A stretch of DNA of 64,000 nt from Brevibacillus humidisoli. GTDB lineage: Bacteria > Bacillota > Bacilli > Brevibacillales > Brevibacillaceae. How positions within the stretch are numbered: the stretch's first letter is position 1; every line of letters begins with the position of its first letter. This document shows positions 16,622 to 25,835 of this stretch, piece by piece. The notes below the pieces were generated by a model. That model saw nothing but the letters and a program-made list of their open reading frames with translations. It made no database searches and was not told where the DNA came from. The position numbers and the translations under genes are program-made. The stretch lies in assembly GCF_020923435.1 (NCBI RefSeq), contig NZ_CP087263.1, positions 744,001-808,000 of the forward strand. Direction: 5' to 3'.

Positions 16622-17239
16622 GTGGAAATCGATATCGGCCAGATTGGGCGACAGGAGAAGTACAAATTGCTGATCGGCAGCGTAGTGCCGCGGCCGATCG
16701 CTTGGGTCAGCTCAATCAGCAGGGACGAAGTGGTCAACGTGGCCCCGTTCAGTTATTTTAACGTCGCCTGTATCGACCCGATGATGGTCTCGGTAGCCGT
16801 GGCGCGCAAACCCGGCAGTGTGCCGAAGGATACATCGCGAAATATTCAGGAAACAGGCCAGTTTGTGATTAATATGGTAGATGTGCACAATGTGGAGGCG
16901 GTGAACCAGTCATCGGCCGACTACCCGCCGGAGATCAGTGAGGCCGAGGCCATCGGACTGACGCTCATACCGTCCAAGGCGGTCAAGGTGCCGCGCATCG
17001 GGGAATCGCGGATCCACTTTGAGTGCAAGCTGCACCAGGTGGTGACGCTGGGAGAGCCTGCTGCCTCTGATCTAATCATTGGCGAGGTGGTCTATGTGCA
17101 CATCGATGATGAACTGTACTTTGACGGGAAAATCGATGTCGACAAGTACGCCCCGGTCAGCAGGATGGCTGGACACAGCTACGCCAAGATCGGTGAGATG
17201 TTTGACAGGCCTCGTCCCGTATACGAAAAAAAAGAATAG
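16622..17239 (+). CDS. Flavin reductase-like (FMN-binding) domain protein
   Basis: 205 residues, GTG start 16622 behind AAGGAGGA. The opening (YKLLIGSVVPRPIAWVSSIS...NVAPFSYFNVACIDPMMVSVAV) is the split-barrel FMN-binding domain; HFECKLHQVVTLGEPAASDLIIGEVV is the matching C-terminal half. Relatives reduce flavin for a partner monooxygenase or act as flavoproteins. Placement after hmgA suggests a role in the same aromatic pathway, but no monooxygenase gene accompanies it. Confidence 0.85.
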   Translation: MEIDIGQIGRQEKYKLLIGSVVPRPIAWVSSISRDEVVNVAPFSYFNVACIDPMMVSVAVARKPGSVPKDTSRNIQETGQFVINMVDVHNVEAVNQSSADYPPEISEAEAIGLTLIPSKAVKVPRIGESRIHFECKLHQVVTLGEPAASDLIIGEVVYVHIDDELYFDGKIDVDKYAPVSRMAGHSYAKIGEMFDRPRPVYEKKE

Positions 17240-17256
17240 CTTCCCACCAGGACGGC

Positions 17257-17303
17257 GGCCTGTAGACTGGCTCATAGAGTTTAGTCTGCAGGCCTCTTCT
17301 CTG
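17257..17303 (+). terminator. Terminator closing the aromatic catabolism genes
   Basis: GGCCTGTAGACT (17257-17268) pairs with AGTCTGCAGGCC (17283-17294) apart from one G-T wobble; the tail TCTTCTCTGTC is moderately T-rich. Confidence 0.7.
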
Positions 17304-17395
17304 TCTGCATCCTCACACCCAAGGAGATCGTGAGAAACAGCTTGCTGCCACTTGCCCAGCAGCGCCCAGCAAGACATGTCCCTTAGTTGAATCAC

Positions 17396-17650
17396 CTAAC
17401 GGTAGATGGAGAGGCTGTCCGGGCGAATCGTCCGCCCATAATCGCTATTGGTGCCGCTGTTTGCCGGTGTCCCGTATGGGGTAAAAGGGGGTTGCTGTCC
17501 ATCCGGCCGCACTACGTTGATCTGATAGTAATAATCCGGATCACTGTAGGTGGCCGGTTGCTGGCTCTCGGGAGTAGCTGGGCTGCAACCCGTCCCGATA
17601 GCCGCAAGCCACAAAGCCATCCCTACGCAGCCTGCTCTTTTCCTGTCCAC
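17396..17650 (-). CDS. Small putative lipoprotein
   Basis: 84 residues. The N-terminus is basic (VDRKRAG) followed by a hydrophobic stretch and LAAIGTGC, a plausible lipobox, so the mature protein would be a short Pro/Gln/Tyr-rich peptide tethered to the outer membrane leaflet. GTG at 17650 is preferred over GTG 17659 because GAGGTGA lies at the right distance. No homology recognised. It is divergent from pspC. Confidence 0.6.
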   Translation of the reverse strand: MDRKRAGCVGMALWLAAIGTGCSPATPESQQPATYSDPDYYYQINVVRPDGQQPPFTPYGTPANSGTNSDYGRTIRPDSLSIYR

Positions 17651-17818
17651 GTCAATCACCTCGTGCTGTTAGCGTGTTCCCGCTGAATCCGTTTCATTCA
17701 TCCCGCCGTGGCTCCCTCCGACCTGAGACGGAGTTGAAATCCCACTGGAGCCAGTTCTACGCGGAGGGGGTACTAGGGTATCTTGTAAATAGACAGAACG
17801 AGGAAGGGAAGGATGCAA

Positions 17819-18151
17819 ATGAATCGTTTGTACCGCTCTCGCGATGATAAAAAGCTGTTTGGACTGTGCGGCGGACTGGGCCAGTACGTGGGCGTCGATC
17901 CCACATGGATTCGTCTCGGACTGGTTGTCGTGACCCTTTTTACCGGGTTGCCGATTCTCTTGTACGTGCTGGCAGCGATGATCGTGCCAAAAGAACCGTT
18001 TTGGGGTCGTACAGGAGATCCGTTGTGGGACGATTGGGCGCGTCCTTCGTCGGACAGCCTGGATGATGAGATCGACCGACTGGAAAAACGGGCGTTGCAG
18101 CAAGAGGTATATCGACTGCGCAGCGAGCTGGCCAAGTACCAGGCCCGCTGA
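17819..18151 (+). CDS. PspC-domain membrane protein
   Basis: About 110 residues. The PspC domain (RLYRSRDDKKLFGLCGGLGQYVGVDPTWIRLG...) is followed by one membrane helix (about 36-60, ending MIVPKEP) and a C-terminal coiled coil (DDEIDRLEKRALQQEVYRLRSEL). PspC proteins sense or relay envelope stress. ATG 17813 is an alternative start; 17819 lies better spaced from AGGAAGGG. Confidence 0.88.
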   Translation: MNRLYRSRDDKKLFGLCGGLGQYVGVDPTWIRLGLVVVTLFTGLPILLYVLAAMIVPKEPFWGRTGDPLWDDWARPSSDSLDDEIDRLEKRALQQEVYRLRSELAKYQAR

Positions 18152-18248
18152 AAAAACTGCCCTTGTTGTCATATCGTGTCAACATCAGCGAAATGCTGCA
18201 TACGATGTAAGGTGGAAGAAAAGGCCTTACATAGGGAGGGGAAAAGCA

Positions 18249-18419
18249 GTGTATCTCGGTGTGTTTGACATGCGTCAGCGCCTGGAACAGACGCGGAAAA
18301 TTCTTCGGGAGAAGCAGCATCTGAAGGAACTGATCGAAGAAGACATTCGCGAATTGGAAAAAGACGTACAGGCGCTGGAGGAAATGTTGGTCGTACTCCC
18401 CGACAAACAGGCAAAATAG
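18249..18419 (+). CDS. Small coiled-coil protein
   Basis: 56 residues from GTG 18249 behind ATAGGGAGGGG. Almost entirely one charged helix (MRQRLEQTRKILREKQHLKELIEEDIRELEKDVQALEEML). No known family recognised. It lies downstream of the PspC gene and may belong with it. Confidence 0.6.
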   Translation: MYLGVFDMRQRLEQTRKILREKQHLKELIEEDIRELEKDVQALEEMLVVLPDKQAK

Positions 18420-18660
18420 GGAGTTTGTCGGCAATATAACGAGATGGAAGCCTTTTGCGGCCCATCTTTTCTTTCTATACATAGGTGTGATCCGTATGAG
18501 GCCGTTGCTCCGGCACGGCCCGACTGATCGCTCTCGCGGAACACCACCCCTTATCCTCCTGTAATCGTTCTCCGGGGGGGGGGCCTTGCCGGTTGCCACC
18601 TCAGTTGCCACATGATAGGATGAATTCCGAGAGCACTGCTTGGTGAGGAGGGGGATTGCA

Positions 18661-19413
18661 GTGGACAAGTTTCAGGAATACTTGAGACGATATCAGCAGG
18701 AGATTGATCAGGATATCAAAAAACGGACAGACTTTCTTTACGAACAGATCATCGGTCAGGGGCTGGGCGGGGCCGTTGTAGGGATCTCAGGCGGGATCGA
18801 CAGTGCGGTTACAGCGGCGTTATGTGTACGTGCCCTTGGCAAGGAGCGGGTCATTGGCGTCTGGATGCCGGCGTACTCCCAGCAGATACATGCCGAGGAT
18901 GCACAAAAGCTGGCTGAAGCGATTGGGCTCAATCTGGTCTCCGTTAACCTCAGCCAAGCGTATGATGCCATCGTGGATGAACTAGACCGCGTCGTTTCGT
19001 TGGATGACAAAACCAAGGGCAACACCAAAGCCCGGCTGCGGATGACAACGCTGTACGCCATTGCCAATCAGAAAGGGTATCTGGTTGTAGACACCTGCAA
19101 CCGCAGTGAAATCTACGTTGGCTACATGACCAAAGGGGGCGACGGTCTGGCTGACATCAATCCGGTGGCCAGCTTGACCAAACACGAAATGCGCCTCTTG
19201 GCGGTCGAATTGGGAATCCCGGAGTCGATCATCACCAAAGCGCCGTCCGCTGATTTGTGGGCCGGACAGACGGATGAGCAGGAGATGGGCTTCACCTATG
19301 AAGAGCTGGACCGCTATTTGATTACCGGTGAGACTAGCCCCGAAGCACGGGAAAAAATCGAACGACTGCATCGCATTTCCGAGCATAAGCGCAGTTTGAT
19401 GCCGGACGTATAA
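18661..19413 (+). CDS. nadE: NAD(+) synthetase, ammonia-dependent type
   Basis: 250 residues with GTG start 18661 after GAGGAGGGGG. PP-loop ATP-binding motif VGISGGIDSAVTAAL, then DTCNRSEIYVGYMTKGGDGLADINPVASLTKHE and APSADLWAGQTDEQEMG are diagnostic. It has no glutaminase domain, so it uses ammonia to amidate deamido-NAD in the final step of NAD synthesis. Confidence 0.96.
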   Translation: MDKFQEYLRRYQQEIDQDIKKRTDFLYEQIIGQGLGGAVVGISGGIDSAVTAALCVRALGKERVIGVWMPAYSQQIHAEDAQKLAEAIGLNLVSVNLSQAYDAIVDELDRVVSLDDKTKGNTKARLRMTTLYAIANQKGYLVVDTCNRSEIYVGYMTKGGDGLADINPVASLTKHEMRLLAVELGIPESIITKAPSADLWAGQTDEQEMGFTYEELDRYLITGETSPEAREKIERLHRISEHKRSLMPDV

Positions 19414-19569
19414 GCAGTAACGGCTGACCGATGCACGTTCCGCAGACCGGTTGCGAGTAGTGGCGGTTGTCCGTAGCGCCAGGCGGCAGTGGATCGTTGA
19501 TTCTTCGCTGCGTTTGTACGATAATATCATGTATCACAGATCTTTGTTCAAAAAGAGGTGGAATGGGTT

Positions 19570-19800
19570 ATGTCGACAACGGAATTGATGCTGCGGGCCA
19601 ACTTGGAGGGACGGGTACTCCGCACGCTACAGTCGTACTTCCGTCGTTCCAATCTGGTTTTGCTCCGCGAAAGTTTGTGGGCGACTGGCTTGGAGGAAGA
19701 ACAGGTAGAGGAAATCATGTCCCTTCTGGATCAAAAATATACGGTGAGCGAAATTATGGAGGTTCTGCGCGAAAAGAACGTGTTTCACCAAGCAAGATAA
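19570..19800 (+). CDS. Small helical protein of unknown function
   Basis: 76 residues, ATG 19570 behind AGAGGTGG. Predicted all-helical (LEGRVLRTLQSYFRRSNLVLLRESLW...VEEIMSLLDQKYTVSEIMEVLREK). No membrane segment and no family recognised. A terminator follows. Confidence 0.65.
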   Translation: MSTTELMLRANLEGRVLRTLQSYFRRSNLVLLRESLWATGLEEEQVEEIMSLLDQKYTVSEIMEVLREKNVFHQAR

Positions 19801-19830
19801 TACGTCTTTATAGCAAAGCACATCGTGTAA

Positions 19831-19875
19831 ACCGACCGGCCCCGTTTCTGTAAGGAGCCGGTTGTCCTCTTTTTG
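19831..19875 (+). terminator. Terminator after the 76-residue gene
   Basis: ACCGGC (19835-19840) pairs with GCCGGT (19857-19862), followed by TGTCCTCTTTTTG. Confidence 0.6.
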
Positions 19876-19932
19876 CATCCGTCAGGGACAAGTACTAGTG
19901 GCTCAGAAGTGTCAGACAACGCGGGAAATGTG

Positions 19933-20592
19933 GTGAAAAGCTTGCAAGAATTTGTGCAGATGATCCAACCCTATATAGTGGCGTACGGATATTTCGCTTT
20001 GTTTTTTTTGTTCTTCCTCGGTATTATCGGCATGCCGTTGCCGGAGGAGACGCTGCTGGTTTTTTCCGGCTTTCTGGTCTCCATCGGCCAACTGGAGCTG
20101 GTACAGACGATCCTGGTCTGTTACCTCGGCTCGATTAGCGCGATGACCGCTGCCTACTGGATTGGGCGCGTGCTCGGTTATCCGTTTGTCGAAAAGTACG
20201 GACGCAGGTTTGGGTTGGGGTATGCTGCATATAAACGTACCGAGGAATGGTTCATCTCAATCGGAAAGTGGTCGCTTCCGATCGGCTACTTCATTCCCGG
20301 CGTTCGTCAGTTTACCGCCTATTTTTCCGGTATCACCAAGCTTCCATTTCCCGTGTTCGCCTTGTTTACGTATAGTGGCGGTTTGTTTTGGAGTGCCTTG
20401 TTTGTCATACTTGGCTGGCAATTGGGGGCGAGGTGGGAGCAGTTGTTCGAACTGATTGCCCGCAATCTGGCTGTGTTTTTCCTTCTCCTGTTGGCGGTCA
20501 TTCTCATCTGGTCCTGGTTCCGCCGCAGATCTCGAGAAAAAAATGGCAGGCGCTCGCCGTTGCCCCGAACCAAAGAGGAGGGTACGCGATGA
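19933..20592 (+). CDS. DedA family membrane protein
   Basis: About 219 residues with at least four membrane helices and the DedA hallmarks GMPLPEETLLVFSGFL, YWIGRVLGYPFVEKYGRRFG and the re-entrant YFIPGVRQFTAYFSG. DedA/VTT proteins move lipid carriers such as undecaprenyl phosphate or phosphatidylethanolamine across the membrane. The start is uncertain: GTG 19933 (or 19930) has a weak GCGGGAA upstream, and the frame stays open to TTG 19873. The stop overlaps the next ATG by 4 bases. Confidence 0.88.
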   Translation: MKSLQEFVQMIQPYIVAYGYFALFFLFFLGIIGMPLPEETLLVFSGFLVSIGQLELVQTILVCYLGSISAMTAAYWIGRVLGYPFVEKYGRRFGLGYAAYKRTEEWFISIGKWSLPIGYFIPGVRQFTAYFSGITKLPFPVFALFTYSGGLFWSALFVILGWQLGARWEQLFELIARNLAVFFLLLLAVILIWSWFRRRSREKNGRRSPLPRTKEEGTR

Positions 20593-21128
20593 ACGAAGAG
20601 AAAACAGAACAAGAGACCCAAGGAATGGCCAATGTGCCGGCTGTTCGCGAGCCGAATCAGCTTGTTCAGATTACATTGCCCAAGGAACACCAACGGTTTT
20701 ACGACAAGCTGCGCCGAAAAATCGAGCAGTTTGTCCGTGAGAAAGGGATGAGCGACAAGACGGCGGAATACCTGCTGCTGGCACCTGACTTGTTTGTGCT
20801 GCTCTCTCGCCTCGTTCTGGACAAACGAGTCCCGTTCCAGGCGAAAGCAGTCGCCGGTGCGGCTGTTGCTTACTTTTTATCTCCGATTGACGTTATTCCG
20901 GAGGTACTCACCGGGCCTCTCGGTTTTCTTGACGACGTGGTGCTGGCCGTCTACGCGCTGCGGCGGATCCTCGTTGATGTGGATCGCAGCATTGTTTACG
21001 AACACTGGAACGGGCAGCAGGATCTGCTGCAGACGATCACTCGCATCATCGAATCGGCAGACGATCTGGTAGGGAAAAAGGTGCTGAGCAAACTGGAACG
21101 AAAACTGACAGACAGCCTGCGGAAATAA
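20589..21128 (+). CDS. DUF1232 (YkvA-like) protein
   Basis: 179 residues, coupled to the DedA gene through ATGA. The DUF1232 core is AVAGAAVAYFLSPIDVIPEVLTGPLGFLDDVVLAVYAL, a short membrane-associated helical hairpin, here with an N-terminal helical extension and a C-terminal helix. Function unknown; the coupling suggests a shared envelope role with DedA. Confidence 0.85.
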   Translation: MNEEKTEQETQGMANVPAVREPNQLVQITLPKEHQRFYDKLRRKIEQFVREKGMSDKTAEYLLLAPDLFVLLSRLVLDKRVPFQAKAVAGAAVAYFLSPIDVIPEVLTGPLGFLDDVVLAVYALRRILVDVDRSIVYEHWNGQQDLLQTITRIIESADDLVGKKVLSKLERKLTDSLRK

Positions 21129-21175
21129 GGAGCTGCAACCCAGAGAGAGAACCGCAGGAGAGGAGATTGAAAACA

Positions 21176-22123
21176 ATGCGATATCTGCATGACTATACAG
21201 AAGGGGAAAGACTGATCGCTTTCTGCCTGATCAAGAGTCGGGAGGTAGCGGTTGCCAGCAACCAGCGCGAGTATATGAATCTGGAGGTTGGCGACCGCTC
21301 CGGCAGCTTGCAGGCCAAACTGTGGGATGTGACGGAAGAGCTGAAAGCGATGCTGCAGGTGAAATCGATCGTCAAGGTGGACGCGCTGGTGCAATCCTAC
21401 AAGGGGAAAAAGCAACTGGTCATCCAGCGGGTGCGATTGGCTGTACCAGACGATCAGGTGGCGATGGAGACGTTGATTCCGGCATCTGAGCGCTCCTTTG
21501 AGGAGTTGTGGGAGCGTCTTCAATCCTATATAGGAGCGATCAAAAGCGGGACGCTGCGTGCCATCGTCCAGCATATTCTGGCGTATGATACTTGTGCGGA
21601 GCGGCTGCGTTGTTATCCTGCAGGGGTAAAGATGCACCACAATTACTATCATGGCCTTCTGGAACATATCGTCTCCCTGCTGACACTGGCGGAGCAGTTG
21701 ATCCCGCTCTATCCGCAGATAGAGCAGGATGTGTTGTACGCCACCTGTATCCTGCACGACATAGGCAAGCTAGACGAGCTGTCGGATCCACTTGCCCCCG
21801 ACTATACCACCCCCGGGCAGTTGATCGGCCATTTGGTGATGGGGGTGGAACGGCTGAATGAAGCATGCCGCCAACTGTCGATCTCTGCGGAAGAGAGTGA
21901 AGTCCTTCACCTCAAGCACTGTATTCTGAGTCATCATGGCGATGTGGAAAATGGATGGGGGAGCGCCGTATCCGGCAAAACCCCGACCGCGGTCCTATTT
22001 CACTACCTTGATCAGATTGACAGCAAGATGAACGCACTGCAGCAAGTGATCAACGGCGCACAGGACGAGGAGGAATGGGTGTACGCTCCAGCACTGCGCC
22101 GCAGAGTGTGGCGTGGGTACTAG
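21176..22123 (+). CDS. yhaM: 3'-5' exoribonuclease YhaM family protein
   Basis: 315 residues: an N-terminal OB fold (REYMNLEVGDRSGSLQAKLWDV...KSIVKVDALVQSYKGKKQLVIQRV) and an HD phosphohydrolase domain (HNYYHGLLEHIVSLL, CILHDIGKLDEL, LKHCILSHHGDVENGWGS). This is the YhaM layout; the enzyme trims RNA, and possibly DNA, 3' ends with metal. ATG 21176 is chosen because GGAGAGGAG lies about 10 bases upstream. Confidence 0.9.
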   Translation: MRYLHDYTEGERLIAFCLIKSREVAVASNQREYMNLEVGDRSGSLQAKLWDVTEELKAMLQVKSIVKVDALVQSYKGKKQLVIQRVRLAVPDDQVAMETLIPASERSFEELWERLQSYIGAIKSGTLRAIVQHILAYDTCAERLRCYPAGVKMHHNYYHGLLEHIVSLLTLAEQLIPLYPQIEQDVLYATCILHDIGKLDELSDPLAPDYTTPGQLIGHLVMGVERLNEACRQLSISAEESEVLHLKHCILSHHGDVENGWGSAVSGKTPTAVLFHYLDQIDSKMNALQQVINGAQDEEEWVYAPALRRRVWRGY

Positions 22124-22145
22124 AGGATGCTGCTTCGTGCAGCCC

Positions 22146-22178
22146 AGTTGTCAGGCAAGCCCTGGCAACTTTTTTGTC
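22146..22178 (+). terminator. Terminator after yhaM
   Basis: GTTG-T-CAGG / CCTG-G-CAAC stem followed by TTTTTTG. Confidence 0.8.
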
Positions 22179-22358
22179 TTTCGGAACCCTTGCCTTCCGG
22201 TGTTCGATAAACGAGTCCTATCCGTACATGAGTGACACACGTCTCTCGCCCACAAAAATCAGTTGATTGCTGTAGGAGATTTTGGCTTTTTGTAGAATAC
22301 CTAGTTATTCCATGCTTTGCTCCCCAACAATGTGGAAAAAAGATGAAGGAGAATGTCC

Positions 22359-23312
22359 ATGAGACGGCCAACCTATACGATCACGAGCATCATGAAGAAA
22401 GCATTTCGGCCAGGGGAACGTTCCCTTTCGCGCAGCGAAATCGTGGAGCGGCTTGAGGTGGGATTGCAGGCTGCTGGAATAGACGGAAATGGCGAAGAAT
22501 TTTTAACCAGGATTCTGCATATCCCGAATGCGCCGATACGCGTCGGACGAACAGAGGCGATCATTGAGCTTGTCCATCAGCCGCATCAGCTGTTCGATCT
22601 GGCGTATCGGTATCTCCTGGATGCACAAGTGCCGAAAACGGCGGAGCAGATCTTCCGGGAGGTCCGCAAGCGGACGCAGTTCTCGTGGAATCAGATCGCC
22701 CGCATACTCATACTGGAAAGAGACCCGCGCTTCGTCCAATATGAAAACGATGATCGCTGGTTCCTGGCAGAGTGGAAACTGGCCAATGACCACGTTTACG
22801 AATATCTCGTGTCAGCCAAAGCGGCACCGATGCCGCTTCGCGCGGTATCCTATACGATGGAACGGGAAATAGGCTTGTCACCGAAAGAATACGTCTTTTT
22901 GCCGGAGCTGGATGATCGCTTCCAGGTGGAAACAGGTACTGTCCATCTCACGTCTGCGGAGCAGTCCGAAGCCACTGAGAGCGAGGCAGACGCGGAACAG
23001 AGGCAGGCCGAGGCAGAAGTCGCCGCAGCGACGACTTCACCGGAATCGGCACGACAACAACTTTCTCTGGAGGATGATTGGAGCATGAATAGTACCGCTG
23101 TTAAGACAAATGTGCAAAAAGAAGTGAACGATTTGTTAAAACAGGCATTGCACTTACTGGAAAACCGCAATCAGGAAATGGGGCAGGAAGTGGTGGCCCG
23201 CTTTCAGGAGAGCGATATGCGCTCAATAGAGGGATTAATGAAAGAAAAGCAGCATAATGAGCAGGTGGTACTTGGCATTAAGCAGGTACTCGCAAGCTTG
23301 GCCCAGCAATGA
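22359..23312 (+). CDS. Unknown protein with winged-helix-like repeats
   Basis: 317 residues; ATG 22359 is better spaced from GAAGGAGA than ATG 22353. Residues about 20-190 read like two or three helix-turn-helix/winged-helix units (LSRSEIVERLEVGLQ..., KTAEQIFREVRKRTQFSWNQIARIL...RFVQYENDDRWFLAEW), recalling HARE-HTH domains. A low-complexity Glu/Ala linker (about 200-235) and a C-terminal coiled coil follow. It overlaps the next gene (ATGATG), and a SEC-C protein follows, so the three may act together. No function assigned. Confidence 0.65.
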   Translation: MRRPTYTITSIMKKAFRPGERSLSRSEIVERLEVGLQAAGIDGNGEEFLTRILHIPNAPIRVGRTEAIIELVHQPHQLFDLAYRYLLDAQVPKTAEQIFREVRKRTQFSWNQIARILILERDPRFVQYENDDRWFLAEWKLANDHVYEYLVSAKAAPMPLRAVSYTMEREIGLSPKEYVFLPELDDRFQVETGTVHLTSAEQSEATESEADAEQRQAEAEVAAATTSPESARQQLSLEDDWSMNSTAVKTNVQKEVNDLLKQALHLLENRNQEMGQEVVARFQESDMRSIEGLMKEKQHNEQVVLGIKQVLASLAQQ

Positions 23313-23551
23313 TGGACAGCAAGCCTTCGATCGATTTGGCGCAGCGGTTCGCCCATTTGCGGGAGATTGTCGTGATGTACCGCTCGCGCCTTACACAACT
23401 GGAGGCGGAAGTACTGACGTTGTTTGAGGTCAACGAACTGGAGGCGATTGCATCAAGCATTCGCGAACGGGAACGCATTGAACGGCGTGTTGAAAAACTG
23501 GAGGAGTTCGTCTCACGATGGGAAGAGCAGGACGATCTTCGCATCGATTGA
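23309..23551 (+). CDS. Small coiled-coil protein coupled to the winged-helix-like gene
   Basis: 80 residues starting inside the previous stop (4-nt overlap). It is almost wholly a charged coiled coil (LREIVVMYRSRLTQLEAEVL...ERERIERRVEKLEEFVSRWEEQ). No family recognised. The overlap implies equimolar synthesis with the 317-residue protein, so a complex is plausible. Confidence 0.7.
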   Translation: MMDSKPSIDLAQRFAHLREIVVMYRSRLTQLEAEVLTLFEVNELEAIASSIRERERIERRVEKLEEFVSRWEEQDDLRID

Positions 23552-23663
23552 GGCGAGAACCAGTATAACTTGTGCATTCGCGATATACTATACATGAAAT
23601 GGAACGAAACGAACTGTTGTCAATCCTGGCCTCGTTGCCGGGACGAAAGGAGAACCTACCCCA

Positions 23664-25700
23664 ATGTCAGTCGGTAGAAACGAACTTTGTCCGTGCGGAA
23701 GCGGAAAGAAGTATAAAAAATGCTGCGGCATCGTCACCTCAATCAGCCAGGTGCGGGAGCGGAAACTTCGCAGTGCGTATGATGAAGTGAACGAGCGTTT
23801 GAACACATACGTATCCAAATCCTTCTCGCGTGAGGAGATCGAGCAGGCCAGGCAGCGATTCGCCCGGGAGACCGGGCTTACTGCAGAGGAGGTGCAGCAC
23901 CCGCAGTGGGCGATCCACTTTTACAATTGGTTCGTTTTTGATGATCAGACAGATGGTACCACTGTCGTGGAATCGTTTTTTGAATCAGATGGGCGGCGCG
24001 TCGAACATGATGTGCAGCAGGCCTACCTTCAGCTTACGTTAGGGCTGTACGAGATTGTGCATCGCGTGGACGATGTATTGACAGTACGCTCGCTTTCCGG
24101 TGGAGATTTACTTCAAGTGGTTGCAGCCAATGTAATCAAAACGAGGCCGGGGCAACTGCTGCTGGGAAGGCTGCTCCCGTTTGGACAGCGTTATCAACTG
24201 TTCACCGGCAGCATCGTACTGCCTGCCGCACTAAAACGCCAGTTTGCCCAATGGCTGGCGAAGGTAGGCGAGCGCGACCTGCGACGCCATACTACCCGTC
24301 TGTACCGGTTCTTGTTAAAACAGGGGAATACAGCCAAAGCCGGAAGCAACCCGCCAGAAAAGTTGATTCGTTCCGTGTGGCATCCATCCAATCTACCAGC
24401 GGTTCGGGAGGCTCTGCGCACTCACTCCGCTTTTGAATTGAAGAAAAGAGACGAGTCACAGGAGATCTGGGTGTATGCGGCCCGTAAGGAAGGCGGATTA
24501 CTTGCTGCTTTGGATAACGCACTGGTTGAACTGCACGAGGTGCAGGGGGAGCTGCTGGTAGGCGACGAAACGATCGCCTTCGAAGGATTTCCGGACGCAT
24601 TATCGTCTTTGACGGAGAACCTGCCGTTGCCAGAAGCCGAAAACGAACAGCCGATCGACAGGCTCACATCGAGCGGTTCCAGACTGACGCGTGGAACTAT
24701 TTTCATCACCAGTCAACCCCCTCTGCCCTCGAAAGTGATGCAGTGGGCCGTGCAGACCTACTTTGCAGAGAAATGGCTGGTGACGCCACATCCTGAGATT
24801 GAGGATTTGCCGCCGTTGCTGGTTGCTGCCGCAGAAGATGACCGTCTAAAAGCAAAGCTGGAGAAGGTGGTAGACCAGATTGAGCAGGCGCGAGAGAAAG
24901 GGGCAGGACCAGGCCGGTTTATGCGATTGGACTTGATCCGACCGCGTTTGTCTCTCCCCAATCGACAGTTGTCCATCGAAAATTTGCTGAAACGGCCCTT
25001 GATCGATGGATTGCCCGCCGACTCATTTACGGTTCATCCGGATCGTCTCGCCGATATTGCAGCTTTCGTCAGGGAAATGACGGAAGGCAAGTCGGAATCG
25101 ACAGTGAAAAAGTACGACGAGGCGATGAATCTATTCCGCAGCTTTCTCCGCAGTGCGTTTGGCAGAGGATTTGCCTGGGAGGAGTTGCGTCGGGAGGAGG
25201 TAGCCTACTTCCTCGTTCACGATGTGTTGAGACGAACGGACACGTCGACCAAAACACTAGCCGGCAACTTGCTATCTGTGTTGAGCGCATTTTTTAAATG
25301 GCTCGACAAGCAGCATGAGATTGACCTGAGCGGCCAACTACAGCCTCTCTTGTCTGCCCTGAAGGAGGAATTGCCAGAAGCATATAGGCTTCGCGGCCAA
25401 CTGCAGAAGCAAGCCGTAACTCGTCTGCACGACCATGATCAACAGCCGGAACGGGTGACAGAGGAGGCGCTTCTGGTACTATCTGCCGAGGACGCGGGCT
25501 GGCAGGTGAAAAGGGGCAACGGAGAAGAAATACGGCTGCAGATGGATCAGCAGGAGGAGCAGCTTCCCTCCGGGGACTGGATCGTCTTTGCTCTGATCGG
25601 TCAAACGGCTGACGGTAGATGGCATCTGTATGGCTTGCCTGAATTGTATCCGCCACTAGTCGCAGAACTGCTGGGAGTACGACGAAACGTGCTTGTCTAA
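23664..25700 (+). CDS. SEC-C motif protein with integrase SAM-like region
   Basis: 678 residues. It opens with the zinc-binding SEC-C motif (RNELCPCGSGKKYKKCCG). The middle, about 20-450, is an unassigned alpha/beta region rich in Arg/Glu. At about 455-590, ADIAAFVREMTEGKSESTVKKYDEAMNLFRSFLR...VLSAFFKWLDKQHEID resembles the SAM-like N-terminal domain of tyrosine recombinases, but no catalytic domain follows. The C-terminal 70 residues look like an independent small domain. Start ATG 23664 follows AAAGGAGAACC. Function unknown; nucleic-acid binding is plausible. Confidence 0.75.
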   Translation: MSVGRNELCPCGSGKKYKKCCGIVTSISQVRERKLRSAYDEVNERLNTYVSKSFSREEIEQARQRFARETGLTAEEVQHPQWAIHFYNWFVFDDQTDGTTVVESFFESDGRRVEHDVQQAYLQLTLGLYEIVHRVDDVLTVRSLSGGDLLQVVAANVIKTRPGQLLLGRLLPFGQRYQLFTGSIVLPAALKRQFAQWLAKVGERDLRRHTTRLYRFLLKQGNTAKAGSNPPEKLIRSVWHPSNLPAVREALRTHSAFELKKRDESQEIWVYAARKEGGLLAALDNALVELHEVQGELLVGDETIAFEGFPDALSSLTENLPLPEAENEQPIDRLTSSGSRLTRGTIFITSQPPLPSKVMQWAVQTYFAEKWLVTPHPEIEDLPPLLVAAAEDDRLKAKLEKVVDQIEQAREKGAGPGRFMRLDLIRPRLSLPNRQLSIENLLKRPLIDGLPADSFTVHPDRLADIAAFVREMTEGKSESTVKKYDEAMNLFRSFLRSAFGRGFAWEELRREEVAYFLVHDVLRRTDTSTKTLAGNLLSVLSAFFKWLDKQHEIDLSGQLQPLLSALKEELPEAYRLRGQLQKQAVTRLHDHDQQPERVTEEALLVLSAEDAGWQVKRGNGEEIRLQMDQQEEQLPSGDWIVFALIGQTADGRWHLYGLPELYPPLVAELLGVRRNVLV

Positions 25701-25728
25701 TATAGTTCCACGATGTGCAAAAAAAAAA

Positions 25729-25757
25729 GCGCTGCCGGTGACGGGCAGCGTTTTTTA
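25729..25757 (+). terminator. Terminator after the SEC-C gene
   Basis: CGCTGCC / GGGCAGCG stem followed by TTTTTT, with an A-run on the 5' side. It could also serve the convergent MFS gene. Confidence 0.88.
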
Positions 25758-25835
25758 AAAGGATACGATTAAGGATAATCGTTAACATCATTTACCATTG
25801 GAGGTGCAGGTCATCGTTTCCCCTGACGTTTTTTC

